NCBI RefSeq assembly: GCF_010686705.1
Contig: NZ_JAAGWY010000005.1
Span: 248,001 to 312,000, forward strand
Origin: Leifsonia tongyongensis
GTDB taxonomy: Bacteria; Actinomycetota; Actinomycetes; Actinomycetales; Microbacteriaceae
Direction of reading: 5' to 3'
DNA: 64,000 nucleotides
Positions 27,318 to 35,354 of this stretch are shown piece by piece. The position numbers were made by a program, and so were the translations under genes. The notes below the pieces were generated by a model. It worked only from the letters and a program-made list of their open reading frames with translations. It ran no database searches and had not been told where the DNA came from. The first letter of the stretch is position 1, and every line of letters starts with the position of its first letter.

Positions 27318-28441
27318 CGTTCCTCTCCTTTTCCTGCGACCGAGGCAGGCTCGAGGACGACCTCTGCCCCTGCGGCGGCGGATGCGTAGCACGCGTCGAT
27401 CACGCGCGCTCGTTCGAGCGCCAGCGACCCGTCGTAGTGCGCCCAGTGCTCTGTGTCGCGCACGTGCTCGATAAACGTCTCGATCACGGCGTGATGTCCT
27501 CGGCCCGGATCAGCCTTCACCACGACATCCTCGCTCGTCTCGTCCTGTCCCGTGAAGATCGTCAATTCGCCGACGGGCGCGTAGTCGACCACCCGCAGGT
27601 CGGCGCCGCCTTCTGTGCCGTAGATCGTGATGCCGAATTCGTCGCCGGCCGGCCGGTAGGCCGCCCAGCTGGTCTCGATCATCAGGGAGCCCCCGCCCTC
27701 GAGGCGGAGCAGCACACTCGCGAGATCCTCGACCTCGTAGGCCGAGCCCACCTGCTGCTTGGCCGCGACTGCGCCGCCGAGGCCCCGCGTCCCGAGCTCG
27801 GCGTGGGTGACGGCCGACACGGCGGTCACCTTCGGTTCGCCGAACAGGTGCAGAGCGTAGTCGAGCACGTGCACGCCCAGGTCGATCAGGGGTCCGCCCC
27901 CGGCCATCTCGCGGTTGGTGAACCAGCTGCCGAGTGCGGGGATGCCCGCCCGGCGCAGCCAGATCGCGCGTCCGTGGTAGGGGCGACCGATCGTGCCCGC
28001 GTCGATGGCGGCCTTGAGGGCTTCGATGTCTCCGCGACGCCGGTGGTTGAAGGCGATCTCGAGCACGCGCCCGGCCGAGCGGGCCGCATCCACCATCGCC
28101 TGCGCTTCCACGGCACTGCGCGCGATCGGCTTCTCGCAGAGGACGTGCAACCCTGCTTCGAGCGCGCCGACAGTGATCGGGGCGTGCAGGAACGTCGGGA
28201 CGGCGACGCTGACGATGTCGAGGCCGCCTTCGGCGACGAGGTCCTTCCAGTCCCGGTACAGCCGCGTCACGCCGTAGCGCTCGCCGAGCTCCGCCCGCGC
28301 CTCGTCCTCCATCCCGGCGAGTGCGACGAGTTCGACGCCGTCGAGCGACGCGTACGCGTCCATGTGCTGCTGGCCGGCCCATCCGAGCCCGACCACTCCG
28401 ACGCGGAGTGCTGGTTTCCTGTCATTCGACTTCGTGCTCAC
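27314..28441 (-). CDS. Gfo/Idh/MocA-family oxidoreductase (sugar cluster, leftward arm)
   Basis: A 375-residue NAD(P)-dependent oxidoreductase. The Rossmann motif [18 protein letters not shown] is followed by the [12 protein letters not shown] catalytic-loop lysine motif and the C-terminal substrate domain ([20 protein letters not shown]). It has the size and motifs of ThuB or inositol-dehydrogenase-like enzymes that oxidise sugar C3 or C2 hydroxyls. GTG at 28441 has GAAAGGATTC upstream. A tandem GTGTGC repeat lies directly ahead of that ribosome-binding site. The gene is flanked by the ROK regulator and ThuA on the same strand. Confidence 0.88.
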   Translation of the reverse strand: MSTKSNDRKPALRVGVVGLGWAGQQHMDAYASLDGVELVALAGMEDEARAELGERYGVTRLYRDWKDLVAEGGLDIVSVAVPTFLHAPITVGALEAGLHVLCEKPIARSAVEAQAMVDAARSAGRVLEIAFNHRRRGDIEALKAAIDAGTIGRPYHGRAIWLRRAGIPALGSWFTNREMAGGGPLIDLGVHVLDYALHLFGEPKVTAVSAVTHAELGTRGLGGAVAAKQQVGSAYEVEDLASVLLRLEGGGSLMIETSWAAYRPAGDEFGITIYGTEGGADLRVVDYAPVGELTIFTGQDETSEDVVVKADPGRGHHAVIETFIEHVRDTEHWAHYDGSLALERARVIDACYASAAAGAEVVLEPASVAGKGEER

Positions 28442-28454
28442 GACGAATCCTTTC

Positions 28455-28478
28455 GTGTGCGTGTGCGTGTGCGTGTGC
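28455..28478. repeat. Tandem hexanucleotide repeat GTGTGC x4
   Basis: Four perfect copies of GTGTGC sit between the ROK regulator stop and the ribosome-binding site of the following Gfo/Idh gene. Such short tandem repeats are rare in this type of genome and could vary in copy number, altering the distance between upstream signals and the start codon. Confidence 0.85.
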
Positions 28479-28492
28479 CCGGCTGGTGACGG

Positions 28493-29686
28493 CTAACGCC
28501 GGACGGGCGTGGAATGGGCGGTCTCGGGGTCCAGCACATGCTGGATGACCATGATTGCTGCCCCGAGCACGCCGCCGGTCTCTCCCGCCTTCGACTGGGT
28601 GATGGTCACATGCTGGGTGGCGAGTGGCGTCGACCGCTGGTAGACGACTTCGCGGACGCCGGCGAGAAGCTGTTCGCCGACGCGTGAGATGCTGCCGCCG
28701 ATGACGACGACGGACGGGTTGAGGAGGTTGACGCAGGTGGCGACGACCTCGCCGAGGTCGCGCCCCGCCTGACGGATGGCCTGGAGCGCATCCGGGTTGC
28801 CGGAGCGTGCGAGTGCCACGACGTCCTCGCTCGTGGTCGCGGGGATGCCGGCTGCCGAGAGTGAGCGGGCGATGGCAGGGCCGCTGGCGAGTGCCTCGAG
28901 GTCCGCATCCTTCGCACTGTGACTCGCGGTCTCGTTCGTGAACGGCACGCGCACGTGCCCGAGGTCGCCCGCCGACCCCTGGGCGCCGCGCTGGAGGCGC
29001 CCGCCGTTGATGATGCCGGCGCCGATGCCGGTGGCGACCTTCACGAAGAGCAGGTCGGACTGGTCGCGCCACGCGGTCGCCTGCTCGCCGAGCGCGAGAA
29101 GGTTGACGTCGTTGTCGACGAGGACGGGCACCTCGGCGAAGGAGGCAGCGACGTAGGCGGGAATGTCGAAGCGGTCCCAGCCGGGCATGATCGGGGGGTT
29201 GATGGGCATCCCGGTCGAGTGCTCGACCGGTCCGGGAACGCCGATACCGACACCGACGAGGTCGGCGAGCGGCCGGCCGGTCTCGGCGACCAGCCGCTTC
29301 GCTGTGTCGAGGGCCCAGTCGAGGATCGGCTCCGGACCGTCGGCGATGGCGAGGCGGCGGGACTCGCTGTCGAGAATCGTGCCGGCGAGGTCGGCGATGG
29401 CGACCACCCCGTGGGTCGCGCCGAGATCGATGGCGACGATCATGCGCGACTCGGGTTTGAACGCGATGCGCGCGGGAGGGCGGCCGCCGGTGGAGACAGC
29501 GTCGCCGGCCGGACTGATCAGGCCGGATGCGGTCAGCGAGTCGATGCGGGTCGAGACCGTCGAGCGGGCGAGGCCCGTCAGCTCCGCGAGCTGTGCGCGC
29601 GTCCGCGGCACGCCGTCGCGCAGGATCGCGAGCAGCGACGCGGCCTCGGGCGCCACGAGGGGCCGTTCCCGCACGATGTCGCTCAT
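28493..29686 (-). CDS. ROK-family transcriptional regulator of the sugar cluster
   Basis: A 397-residue repressor. Residues 14-60 form a MarR-like helix-turn-helix (LAELTGLARSTVSTRIDSL). The ROK fold follows with the ATP/sugar-loop MIVAIDLGATHGVV and LLFVKVATGIGAGIINGG. The usual ROK zinc motif CxCGxxGCxE is absent: the corresponding region reads DLGHVRVPFTNETASHSA and then DADLEALASGPAIA, with no cysteines. It is divergent from the isomerase operon and probably controls both arms of the cluster, with release by a sugar or keto-sugar. The start at 29686 was chosen because the conserved sequence begins there. Confidence 0.87.
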   Translation of the reverse strand: MSDIVRERPLVAPEAASLLAILRDGVPRTRAQLAELTGLARSTVSTRIDSLTASGLISPAGDAVSTGGRPPARIAFKPESRMIVAIDLGATHGVVAIADLAGTILDSESRRLAIADGPEPILDWALDTAKRLVAETGRPLADLVGVGIGVPGPVEHSTGMPINPPIMPGWDRFDIPAYVAASFAEVPVLVDNDVNLLALGEQATAWRDQSDLLFVKVATGIGAGIINGGRLQRGAQGSAGDLGHVRVPFTNETASHSAKDADLEALASGPAIARSLSAAGIPATTSEDVVALARSGNPDALQAIRQAGRDLGEVVATCVNLLNPSVVVIGGSISRVGEQLLAGVREVVYQRSTPLATQHVTITQSKAGETGGVLGAAIMVIQHVLDPETAHSTPVRR

Positions 29687-29751
29687 GCAGTCATTGAACC
29701 ACATTGTCCAGCCGGGCACAGTAAAGACGGCGATCGACGATGGACTTTTGA

Positions 29752-29779
29752 TTGACAAGCGGCAGAAGTCTGATTGAAT
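29752..29779 (+). promoter_or_regulatory. Candidate promoter for the rightward isomerase operon
   Basis: TTGACA (29752-29757), then 16 bases, then TTGAAT (29774-29779), resembles a sigma-70 promoter. A direct TGATTGA repeat (29749-29755 and 29771-29777) overlaps both boxes and could be the ROK regulator site. Confidence 0.5.
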
Positions 29780-29825
29780 GGGACACGCGCAGCGCGCAAT
29801 CCAGCAACACTCGACGAGGAGAATC

Positions 29826-30569
29826 GTGACGCAGTCCAAACTTTCCGTTCAGCTCTACACCGTGCGGGAACTTCTACAGGAAGACACGGCCGGAACGCTC
29901 AAGCGGCTGGCCGAACTCGGCTTCACCCAGGTCGAGCCGTTCGCTTTCGTCTCCTTCGGCGACGCCCTCGCGCGCGGACTCGCCGATGCGGGCCTCTCAG
30001 CTCCCACCACGCACCAGAGCTTCATCGGCACCGACGCTGCGCCCGTGTTCGAAGCGGCCAAGGCGCTCGGCATCGAGACGGTCATCGACCCGTACGTCAC
30101 GCCCGACCGCTGGACGCAGAAGGCCGACATCGACGAAACAGCCGCCCAGCTGAACGCGGCGGCCGAGGTGGCCGCCGGCTACGGAGTGCGCGTCGGATAC
30201 CACAACCACGCCCACGAGATCGAGAACACGGTCGACGGCGTCACCGCCCTCGAATACTTCGCGAGCCAGCTCGACGACCGGGTCGTGCTCGAGGTCGACA
30301 CCTACTGGGTCGCGGTCGGCGGCCAGGACCCGGTGGCGCTGCTGAAGCGCCTCGGCGACCGCGTCGTGGCACTCCACATCAAAGACGGCCCCGGTACCAC
30401 CGAGACCAAGGACCAGGTCGCCGTCGGCCAGGGTTCGCTGCCGATCGCCGACATCATCGCGGCCGCACCGGATGCCCTCCGGGTCATCGAACTCGACGAC
30501 TCGCGCGGCGACCGCTTCCAGGCCATCGCCGACAGCTACGCCTTCCTCACCTCGGACGTTTTCGCGTGA
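29826..30569 (+). CDS. Sugar phosphate isomerase/epimerase (TIM barrel)
   Basis: A 247-residue xylose-isomerase-like TIM barrel. It has the N-terminal LSVQLYTVRELLQ, the metal-ligand strand YGVRVGYHNHAHEIENTVDG and a VVLEVDTYWVAVGGQDP strand, then HIKDGPG, all typical of AP-endonuclease-family-2 sugar isomerases, epimerases or keto-sugar hydratases. Metal-binding Glu, Asp and His residues are present. The GTG start has GAGGAGAA upstream. It is the first gene of the rightward operon and overlaps the next gene by four bases. In 3-keto-glycoside pathways similar proteins hydrate or cleave keto-sugars; that role is inferred here. Confidence 0.85.
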   Translation: MTQSKLSVQLYTVRELLQEDTAGTLKRLAELGFTQVEPFAFVSFGDALARGLADAGLSAPTTHQSFIGTDAAPVFEAAKALGIETVIDPYVTPDRWTQKADIDETAAQLNAAAEVAAGYGVRVGYHNHAHEIENTVDGVTALEYFASQLDDRVVLEVDTYWVAVGGQDPVALLKRLGDRVVALHIKDGPGTTETKDQVAVGQGSLPIADIIAAAPDALRVIELDDSRGDRFQAIADSYAFLTSDVFA

Positions 30570-31690
30570 GCGCGGCAGGCACCCGCACCGGAAGGGTCGG
30601 CGTCGGCCTCATCGGCGCCGGTGTGATCAGCACGCAGTACCTCGAGAACCTGACGGCGTTCCCCGACCTCGACGTGCGCTTCATCGCGGACATCGACGAG
30701 GAGCGGGCGAGCAGCCAGGCGGCCGCGTTCGGCGTGCCGGGCTCGGGTTCCGTCGCCGAGCTGCTCGCCGACGACGCCATCGAGATCGTCGTGAACCTGA
30801 CGATCCCCAAGGTGCACGTCGAGGTGGCGCTCCAGGCGCTCGCCGCGGGCAAGCACGTCTGGAGCGAGAAGCCGTTCTCCCTCGACCGCGAGAGCGGACG
30901 CGAGCTGCTCGACGCGGCCCACGCTGCAGGGCTCCGTGTCGCCACGGCGCCCGACACGTTCCTCGGAGCGGGGATCCAGTCGGCCCGCCGTCTCGTCGAG
31001 AGCGGCGCCATCGGTGCACCGCTGACCGCGCTCACGCTCATGCAGAGCCCCGGGCCCGAGTCGTGGCACCCGAACCCGGACTTCCTGTTCCAGGAAGGCG
31101 CTGGCCCGCTGTTCGACATCGGCCCGTACTACATCACCACGCTGGTGCAGCTGTTCGGCCCCGTCGCCAAGGTGAGTGCGGTCGTCTCCAAGGCGCGCGA
31201 GACCCGCATCATCGGGTCCGGGCCGCGCGCCGGCGAAGAATTCACCGTGACGGTGCCGACGCATGTCAGTGCCCTCTATGAGTTCGAGAACGGCCAGACC
31301 GCGCAGTGCGTCTTCAGCTTCGACTCGAAGCTCTCCCGCACGCAGTTCGAGGTCGCCGGCGCCGAAGGCACCCTGGTCGTGCCCGACCCCAACGGCTTCG
31401 ACGGGGAGCTCGTCATCCACCGCAGCCGCGATGAAGTCGAGACCATCCCGGCGCACGGTTCGACGACTTCGCGCGGTACCGGTGTGCTCGAGCTCGCGCG
31501 TGCCATCCGGGCCGGTCGCCCTGAGCGCGCATCCGGTGAGCAGGCGTACCACGTGCTCGACGTCATGGTCTCGACGATCGAGGCCGGCACCTCCGGCACC
31601 CCGGTCGTCATCGAGAGCACCGTGACGGTCGCGCCGAGCCTCCCCGAGGACTGGGACCCGCGAGCGGCGACGCTCGCACCCGGAGCCTGA
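30566..31690 (+). CDS. Gfo/Idh/MocA-family oxidoreductase (sugar cluster)
   Basis: A 374-residue oxidoreductase starting at a GTG that overlaps the isomerase stop (GTGA). The Rossmann motif RVGVGLIGAGVISTQYLENL and the AGKHVWSEKPFSL catalytic loop are clear; the substrate domain includes AGPLFDIGPYYITTLVQLFG. It appears in the same subfamily as 1,5-anhydrofructose reductase or ThuB-like enzymes. It is followed after five bases by a second Gfo/Idh gene, so the operon makes two different dehydrogenases, possibly for oxidation and re-reduction of the sugar ring in different orders. Confidence 0.88.
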   Translation: MSAAGTRTGRVGVGLIGAGVISTQYLENLTAFPDLDVRFIADIDEERASSQAAAFGVPGSGSVAELLADDAIEIVVNLTIPKVHVEVALQALAAGKHVWSEKPFSLDRESGRELLDAAHAAGLRVATAPDTFLGAGIQSARRLVESGAIGAPLTALTLMQSPGPESWHPNPDFLFQEGAGPLFDIGPYYITTLVQLFGPVAKVSAVVSKARETRIIGSGPRAGEEFTVTVPTHVSALYEFENGQTAQCVFSFDSKLSRTQFEVAGAEGTLVVPDPNGFDGELVIHRSRDEVETIPAHGSTTSRGTGVLELARAIRAGRPERASGEQAYHVLDVMVSTIEAGTSGTPVVIESTVTVAPSLPEDWDPRAATLAPGA

Positions 31691-31695
31691 CGCGC

Positions 31696-32775
31696 ATGGG
31701 AGCCGACCAGCTCGGCGTCGCCGTCGTCGGCGGCGGATTCATGGCGACCGTGCACTCGCGGGCCGCGCGGGCGGCACGGGCACGGCTCGTCGGGATCGCG
31801 TCGTCGACGGCGGAGAAGTCAGCGAAGGCAGCGGATGAACTCGGCTTCGACAGCGGGTACGCATCCTTCGACGCGCTGCTGGCCGACGACTCCGTCGACG
31901 TCGTGCATGTGACCACGCCGAACGCGCTGCACGCCGACCAGGCCGTCGCGGCGCTCGCCGCCGGAAAACAGGTCGTCTGCGAGAAGCCGCTGGCAACGAC
32001 GGTCGCGGATGCCGAGCGGATGCTCGAGGCAGCGGGCACGAGCGTCGCGACGGTGCCGTTCGTCTACCGCTTCCACCCGATGGTGCGCGAGGCGCGAGCG
32101 CGGTTCGGCGACGGATCCGCGGGCCGGGTGCTGAGCATCCACGGCTCCTACCTCCAGGACTGGCTGCTCGGTGCCGACGACGACAACTGGCGCGTCGACT
32201 CGACGCAGGGCGGCCGGTCGCGCGCATTCGCCGACATCGGATCGCACCTCGTCGACCTCGTCGAATTCGTCAGCGGCGACCGCGTCGCACGCGTCGCCGC
32301 CACGAAGAAGACGGTGTTCGCCGAGCGCGCTGCCCATCGCGACATCGCCACGGAGGACGCCGTCGCGGTGGTGCTCCAGACGGAGTCGGGCGCTATCGGA
32401 ACACTGCTCGTCTCGCAGGTGGCTCCCGGCCGCAAGAACAGGCTGCACCTCGAGATCGCGGGAAGCGCCGAGAGCGTCGCGTTCGACCAGGAGCATCCGG
32501 AGACGCTCTGGGTCGGGCGCCGGTCGGGCAGCCTGCTCATCCCGCGCGACGCCGACCAGCTGCACGACGACGCGGCGCGCCTGTGCGTCGTGCCCTCCGG
32601 GCATCCGCAGGGATACCAGGACGCGTTCAACGCGTTCGTCGCCGACACCTATGCCGCCATCGGCGGCACCACACCCGACGGACTGCCGCAGTTCGCAGAC
32701 GGACTACGCGCAGTGCGCGTGACGGATGCGGTGCTCGACGCAGCCGAGTCGGGCTCCTGGATCGAGATCGAGTAA
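31696..32775 (+). CDS. Gfo/Idh/MocA-family oxidoreductase (sugar cluster)
   Basis: A 359-residue oxidoreductase. The dinucleotide motif [20 protein letters not shown] and the [12 protein letters not shown] lysine loop are intact, and the substrate half carries [15 protein letters not shown], a typical D-x-x-x-H catalytic pair of inositol or glucose-type dehydrogenases. It has low similarity to the preceding Gfo/Idh, indicating separate substrates rather than a recent duplication. The ATG lies five bases after the previous stop, and the TIM-barrel gene follows 11 bases later. Confidence 0.88.
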   Translation: MGADQLGVAVVGGGFMATVHSRAARAARARLVGIASSTAEKSAKAADELGFDSGYASFDALLADDSVDVVHVTTPNALHADQAVAALAAGKQVVCEKPLATTVADAERMLEAAGTSVATVPFVYRFHPMVREARARFGDGSAGRVLSIHGSYLQDWLLGADDDNWRVDSTQGGRSRAFADIGSHLVDLVEFVSGDRVARVAATKKTVFAERAAHRDIATEDAVAVVLQTESGAIGTLLVSQVAPGRKNRLHLEIAGSAESVAFDQEHPETLWVGRRSGSLLIPRDADQLHDDAARLCVVPSGHPQGYQDAFNAFVADTYAAIGGTTPDGLPQFADGLRAVRVTDAVLDAAESGSWIEIE

Positions 32776-32786
32776 GGACCACGCAC

Positions 32787-33824
32787 ATGACCACCGAAGC
32801 ATCCACCGAACTGAAGTCGACCCATCCGGTCACGCTGTTCACCGGCCAGTGGGCCGACCTGTCGCTCGAAGAAGTCGCGAAACATGCCAGCGAATGGGGC
32901 TATGACGGCCTCGAGATCGCGTGCTCCGGCGAACACCTCGACGTGTGGCGTGCCGCAGAGGACGACGACTACCTCCAGGGCCGACTCGACATCCTCGACC
33001 GGTACGGCCTCAAGGTCTGGGCGATCTCGAACCACCTCAAAGGCCAGGCCGTCTGCGACGACCCGATCGACTTCCGGCACCAGGCCATCGTCGGCTCGAA
33101 GGTGTGGGGCGACGGCGACCCGGAGGGCGTGCGGCAGCGTGCGGCGGAAGAGCTCAAACTGACCGCGAAAGTCGCCCGGCGCCTCGGCGTCGACACCGTC
33201 GTCGGCTTCACGGGCTCGAAGATCTGGCCGTACGTCGCGCAGTTCCCGCCGGTGCCCGCCGACGTGATCGACGCCGGCTACCAGGACTTCGCCGACCGCT
33301 GGAACCCCATCCTCGACGTGTTCGACGGCGAAGGGGTGCGGTTCGCGCACGAGGTTCACCCGTCGGAGATCGCGTACGACTACTGGTCGAGCGTGCGGTC
33401 GCTCGAGGCGATCGACCATCGTCAAGCGTTCGGGTTCAACTGGGACCCGAGCCACATGATGTGGCAGGACATCGATCCGGTCGGGTTCATCGTCGACTTC
33501 AAGGACCGCATCTACCACGTCGACTGCAAGGACACACGGCTACGTCCGAAGAACGGCCGGGCCGGCGTGCTCGGCTCGCACCTGCCGTGGGGCGACCCGC
33601 GGCGCGGCTGGGACTTCGTCTCGACGGGGCACGGCGACGTTCCCTGGGAGGACTCGTTCCGTGCGCTGACGTCGATCGGCTACACGGGACCCATCTCGAT
33701 CGAGTGGGAGGACGCGGGCATGGACCGCCTGCACGGCGCCGAAGAGGCCGTCGGGTACATCCGCTCGCTCCTCTGGAAGCTGCCCACCGCATCCTTCGAC
33801 GCCGCCTTCTCCAACCAGGACTGA
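32787..33824 (+). CDS. Sugar phosphate isomerase/epimerase, IolE-like TIM barrel
   Basis: A 345-residue xylose-isomerase-like TIM barrel, longer than the first one in this operon. Segments such as [52 protein letters not shown] and [17 protein letters not shown] mark conserved metal and substrate positions (E, D and H ligands). [14 protein letters not shown] and [12 protein letters not shown] complete the active site. Close relatives are annotated as isomerases or epimerases in keto-sugar and inositol operons. GTAAGGACC is the likely ribosome-binding site. It is the last gene of the rightward arm and is followed by palindrome A4. Confidence 0.87.
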   Translation: MTTEASTELKSTHPVTLFTGQWADLSLEEVAKHASEWGYDGLEIACSGEHLDVWRAAEDDDYLQGRLDILDRYGLKVWAISNHLKGQAVCDDPIDFRHQAIVGSKVWGDGDPEGVRQRAAEELKLTAKVARRLGVDTVVGFTGSKIWPYVAQFPPVPADVIDAGYQDFADRWNPILDVFDGEGVRFAHEVHPSEIAYDYWSSVRSLEAIDHRQAFGFNWDPSHMMWQDIDPVGFIVDFKDRIYHVDCKDTRLRPKNGRAGVLGSHLPWGDPRRGWDFVSTGHGDVPWEDSFRALTSIGYTGPISIEWEDAGMDRLHGAEEAVGYIRSLLWKLPTASFDAAFSNQD

Positions 33825-33838
33825 GTCGAGGCACTGCC

Positions 33839-33904
33839 GAGAGTCACCGTTGCCGCCGAGTGTCGCCGTCCAGCCGGGCGGACTCGGCGGCAGCGGTGAC
33901 TCTC
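33839..33904. repeat. Intergenic palindrome family A, copy 4
   Basis: 23-base arms with one mismatch: GAGAGTCACCGTTGCCGCCG (first 20 nt of 33839-33861) against the complement at 33882-33904. It sits between the sugar operon and the pentapeptide gene and shares GAGAGTCACC with the other copies. Confidence 0.75.
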
Positions 33905-33910
33905 GCTGCC

Positions 33911-33916
33911 TAGGAT
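33911..33916 (+). promoter_or_regulatory. -10 box of a leaderless promoter (pentapeptide gene)
   Basis: TAGGAT followed by six bases (GGGCGG) and ATG. The same six-base spacer occurs before the GNAT gene. No ribosome-binding site needs to be invoked. Confidence 0.6.
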
Positions 33917-33922
33917 GGGCGG

Positions 33923-34510
33923 ATGGCCGATACGACGATCAGGGGTGAGGACTGGTACGGGCGCGACCTCGAGAAGGTCGAGTACACGCGGGTCGCCTGG
34001 GTCGACGTCGACATGACCGAAATCTCCAGCACGTCCGCGGTGTTCACCGAGTGCAGCTTCACCAATGTGCGGTTCAACGTGTCGAAGCACACCGAGAGCG
34101 CCTTCATCAACTGCACGTTCAGCCGCTGCAACTTCTTCGACGCGTCATTCACCCGGTGCAAGCTCACCGGAAGCGTGTTCGACGGGTGCTCGTTCGACCT
34201 GGTGGACGTCGCCGCCGGCGACTGGTCGTTCGTCGGGCTGGCCGGCGCGAAGCTGAGCGGGACGACGTTCCACGGTGTGAAGCTGCGCGAAGCCGACCTG
34301 AACCGTGCGCGCTGCGATGGCGCGACATTCAGCGGATGCGACCTGTCGGGGGCATGGATGGAAAGGGCCGACTTCACCGGCGCCGACCTGCGCGGCAGCG
34401 ACCTCAGCTCGCTCGACCCGCTCACGGCGCAACTGAAGGGCGCGGTCGTGGACGCCCGCCAGGCCGCCGTCCTCGTCGGCTCGCTCGGCCTCACCGTGCT
34501 GCCCGAGTAG
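33923..34510 (+). CDS. Pentapeptide-repeat protein
   Basis: A 195-residue protein built largely of pentapeptide repeats (pattern A/C-D/N-L/F-x-x), running from about residue 38 to 165. Examples are CSFTNVRF, ASFTRCKLTGSVFDGCSF and ADLNRARCDGATFSGCDL. Such repeats fold into a right-handed quadrilateral beta helix; relatives such as MfpA and Qnr mimic DNA and protect gyrase, and others are immunity or scaffold proteins. Which applies here is unknown. The gene is monocistronic, probably leaderless, and is flanked on both sides by family A palindromes, an isolated position suggesting insertion as a unit. Confidence 0.85.
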   Translation: MADTTIRGEDWYGRDLEKVEYTRVAWVDVDMTEISSTSAVFTECSFTNVRFNVSKHTESAFINCTFSRCNFFDASFTRCKLTGSVFDGCSFDLVDVAAGDWSFVGLAGAKLSGTTFHGVKLREADLNRARCDGATFSGCDLSGAWMERADFTGADLRGSDLSSLDPLTAQLKGAVVDARQAAVLVGSLGLTVLPE

Positions 34511-34556
34511 CGCCCCGGCTGCCTGAGTAGTTCGCCGAGAGTCACCCTTCATGCTC

Positions 34557-34601
34557 AGAGTCGCCGTTCCGCCGAGTCATCTCGGCGGGAACGGCGACTC
34601 T
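34557..34601. repeat. Intergenic palindrome family A, copy 5
   Basis: AGAGTCGCCGTTCCGCCGAG (34557-34576) pairs with 34581-34601 with a single extra C, around the loop TCAT, giving the family core GCCGAGTCATCTCGGCG. More degenerate repeats of the family flank it (34533-34550 and 34610-34640). It lies between convergent genes. Confidence 0.8.
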
Positions 34602-34650
34602 CGACGGCACGCTCGACCGGAACGGTCACACTCGCCGGCAGGTCGCGCCG

Positions 34651-35322
34651 CTAGGCGACCTCCTTCACCTGGCCGTGCTTGATGTGCAGGCGGCGCTGCG
34701 CCCGCTTCGCGATCGCCGAATCGTGGGTGACGACGATCAGCGTGAGGCCGCGGTCGCGCCAGAGCCCCTCGAGAAGGTCCATGATCTCGTCACGGGTCTC
34801 CTCGTCGAGGTTGCCCGTGGGTTCGTCGGCGAGCAGCACATCCGGGTCCTTCACCAGGGCCCGCGCGATCGCGACCCGCTGCTGCTGGCCGCCGGACAGT
34901 TCGGACGGCAGGTGGCTGCCGCGATCGCCGAGCCCGACCGAGACGAGTGCCTCGGCCGCACGCCGCTTGCGCTCCGCTCCGCTGATCTTCAGCGGAGCCA
35001 GCGCGGTCTCGACGTTCTCCTGCGCCGTCAGCGTCGGGATCAGGTTGAAGCCCTGGAACACGAAGCCGATGTCGGTCGCTCGGATCTTGGTCAGCTTGCC
35101 GTCGCCCAGCTTCGACAGGCTCGACTTCTCCAGTTCGACCGAACCCGAGGTGGGCCGGTCGAGCGCGCCGAGCATCTGCAGCAGGGTCGACTTGCCGCCG
35201 CCGGTCGGGCCCTGGATGACCACCATCTGGCCATCCGGGATCTCGAGGGTCACATTGTTGAGTGCGGTGACGTTGCGGCGGGACTGGGTGTACGTCTTGG
35301 TGACGTTGGTGAGGGTGTACAC
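34651..35322 (-). CDS. ABC transporter ATP-binding protein, MacB/LolD type
   Basis: A 223-residue ATPase with Walker A GPTGGGKSTL, the Q-loop region FVFQGFNLIPTLTAQENVE, signature LSGGQQQRVAIARAL, Walker B DVLLADEPTGNLD and the switch His in VVTHDSAIAKR. The sequence between Walker A and signature is that of the MacB/LolD/FtsE class, which drives FtsX-like permeases rather than importers. The GTG start at 35322 has CAGGAGC upstream and matches the usual family N-terminus; a longer frame to 35406 overlaps the permease gene. It follows the permease gene by 32 bp and is divergent from the two-component system, which may regulate it. Confidence 0.92.
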   Translation of the reverse strand: MYTLTNVTKTYTQSRRNVTALNNVTLEIPDGQMVVIQGPTGGGKSTLLQMLGALDRPTSGSVELEKSSLSKLGDGKLTKIRATDIGFVFQGFNLIPTLTAQENVETALAPLKISGAERKRRAAEALVSVGLGDRGSHLPSELSGGQQQRVAIARALVKDPDVLLADEPTGNLDEETRDEIMDLLEGLWRDRGLTLIVVTHDSAIAKRAQRRLHIKHGQVKEVA

Positions 35323-35354
35323 GGATGCTCCTGACAGGCGTTCGACGAAGGTGA

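Noticed and set aside
28455-28478. CRISPR-like array
   Set aside because: Six-base tandem units without spacers; no Cas genes in the window.
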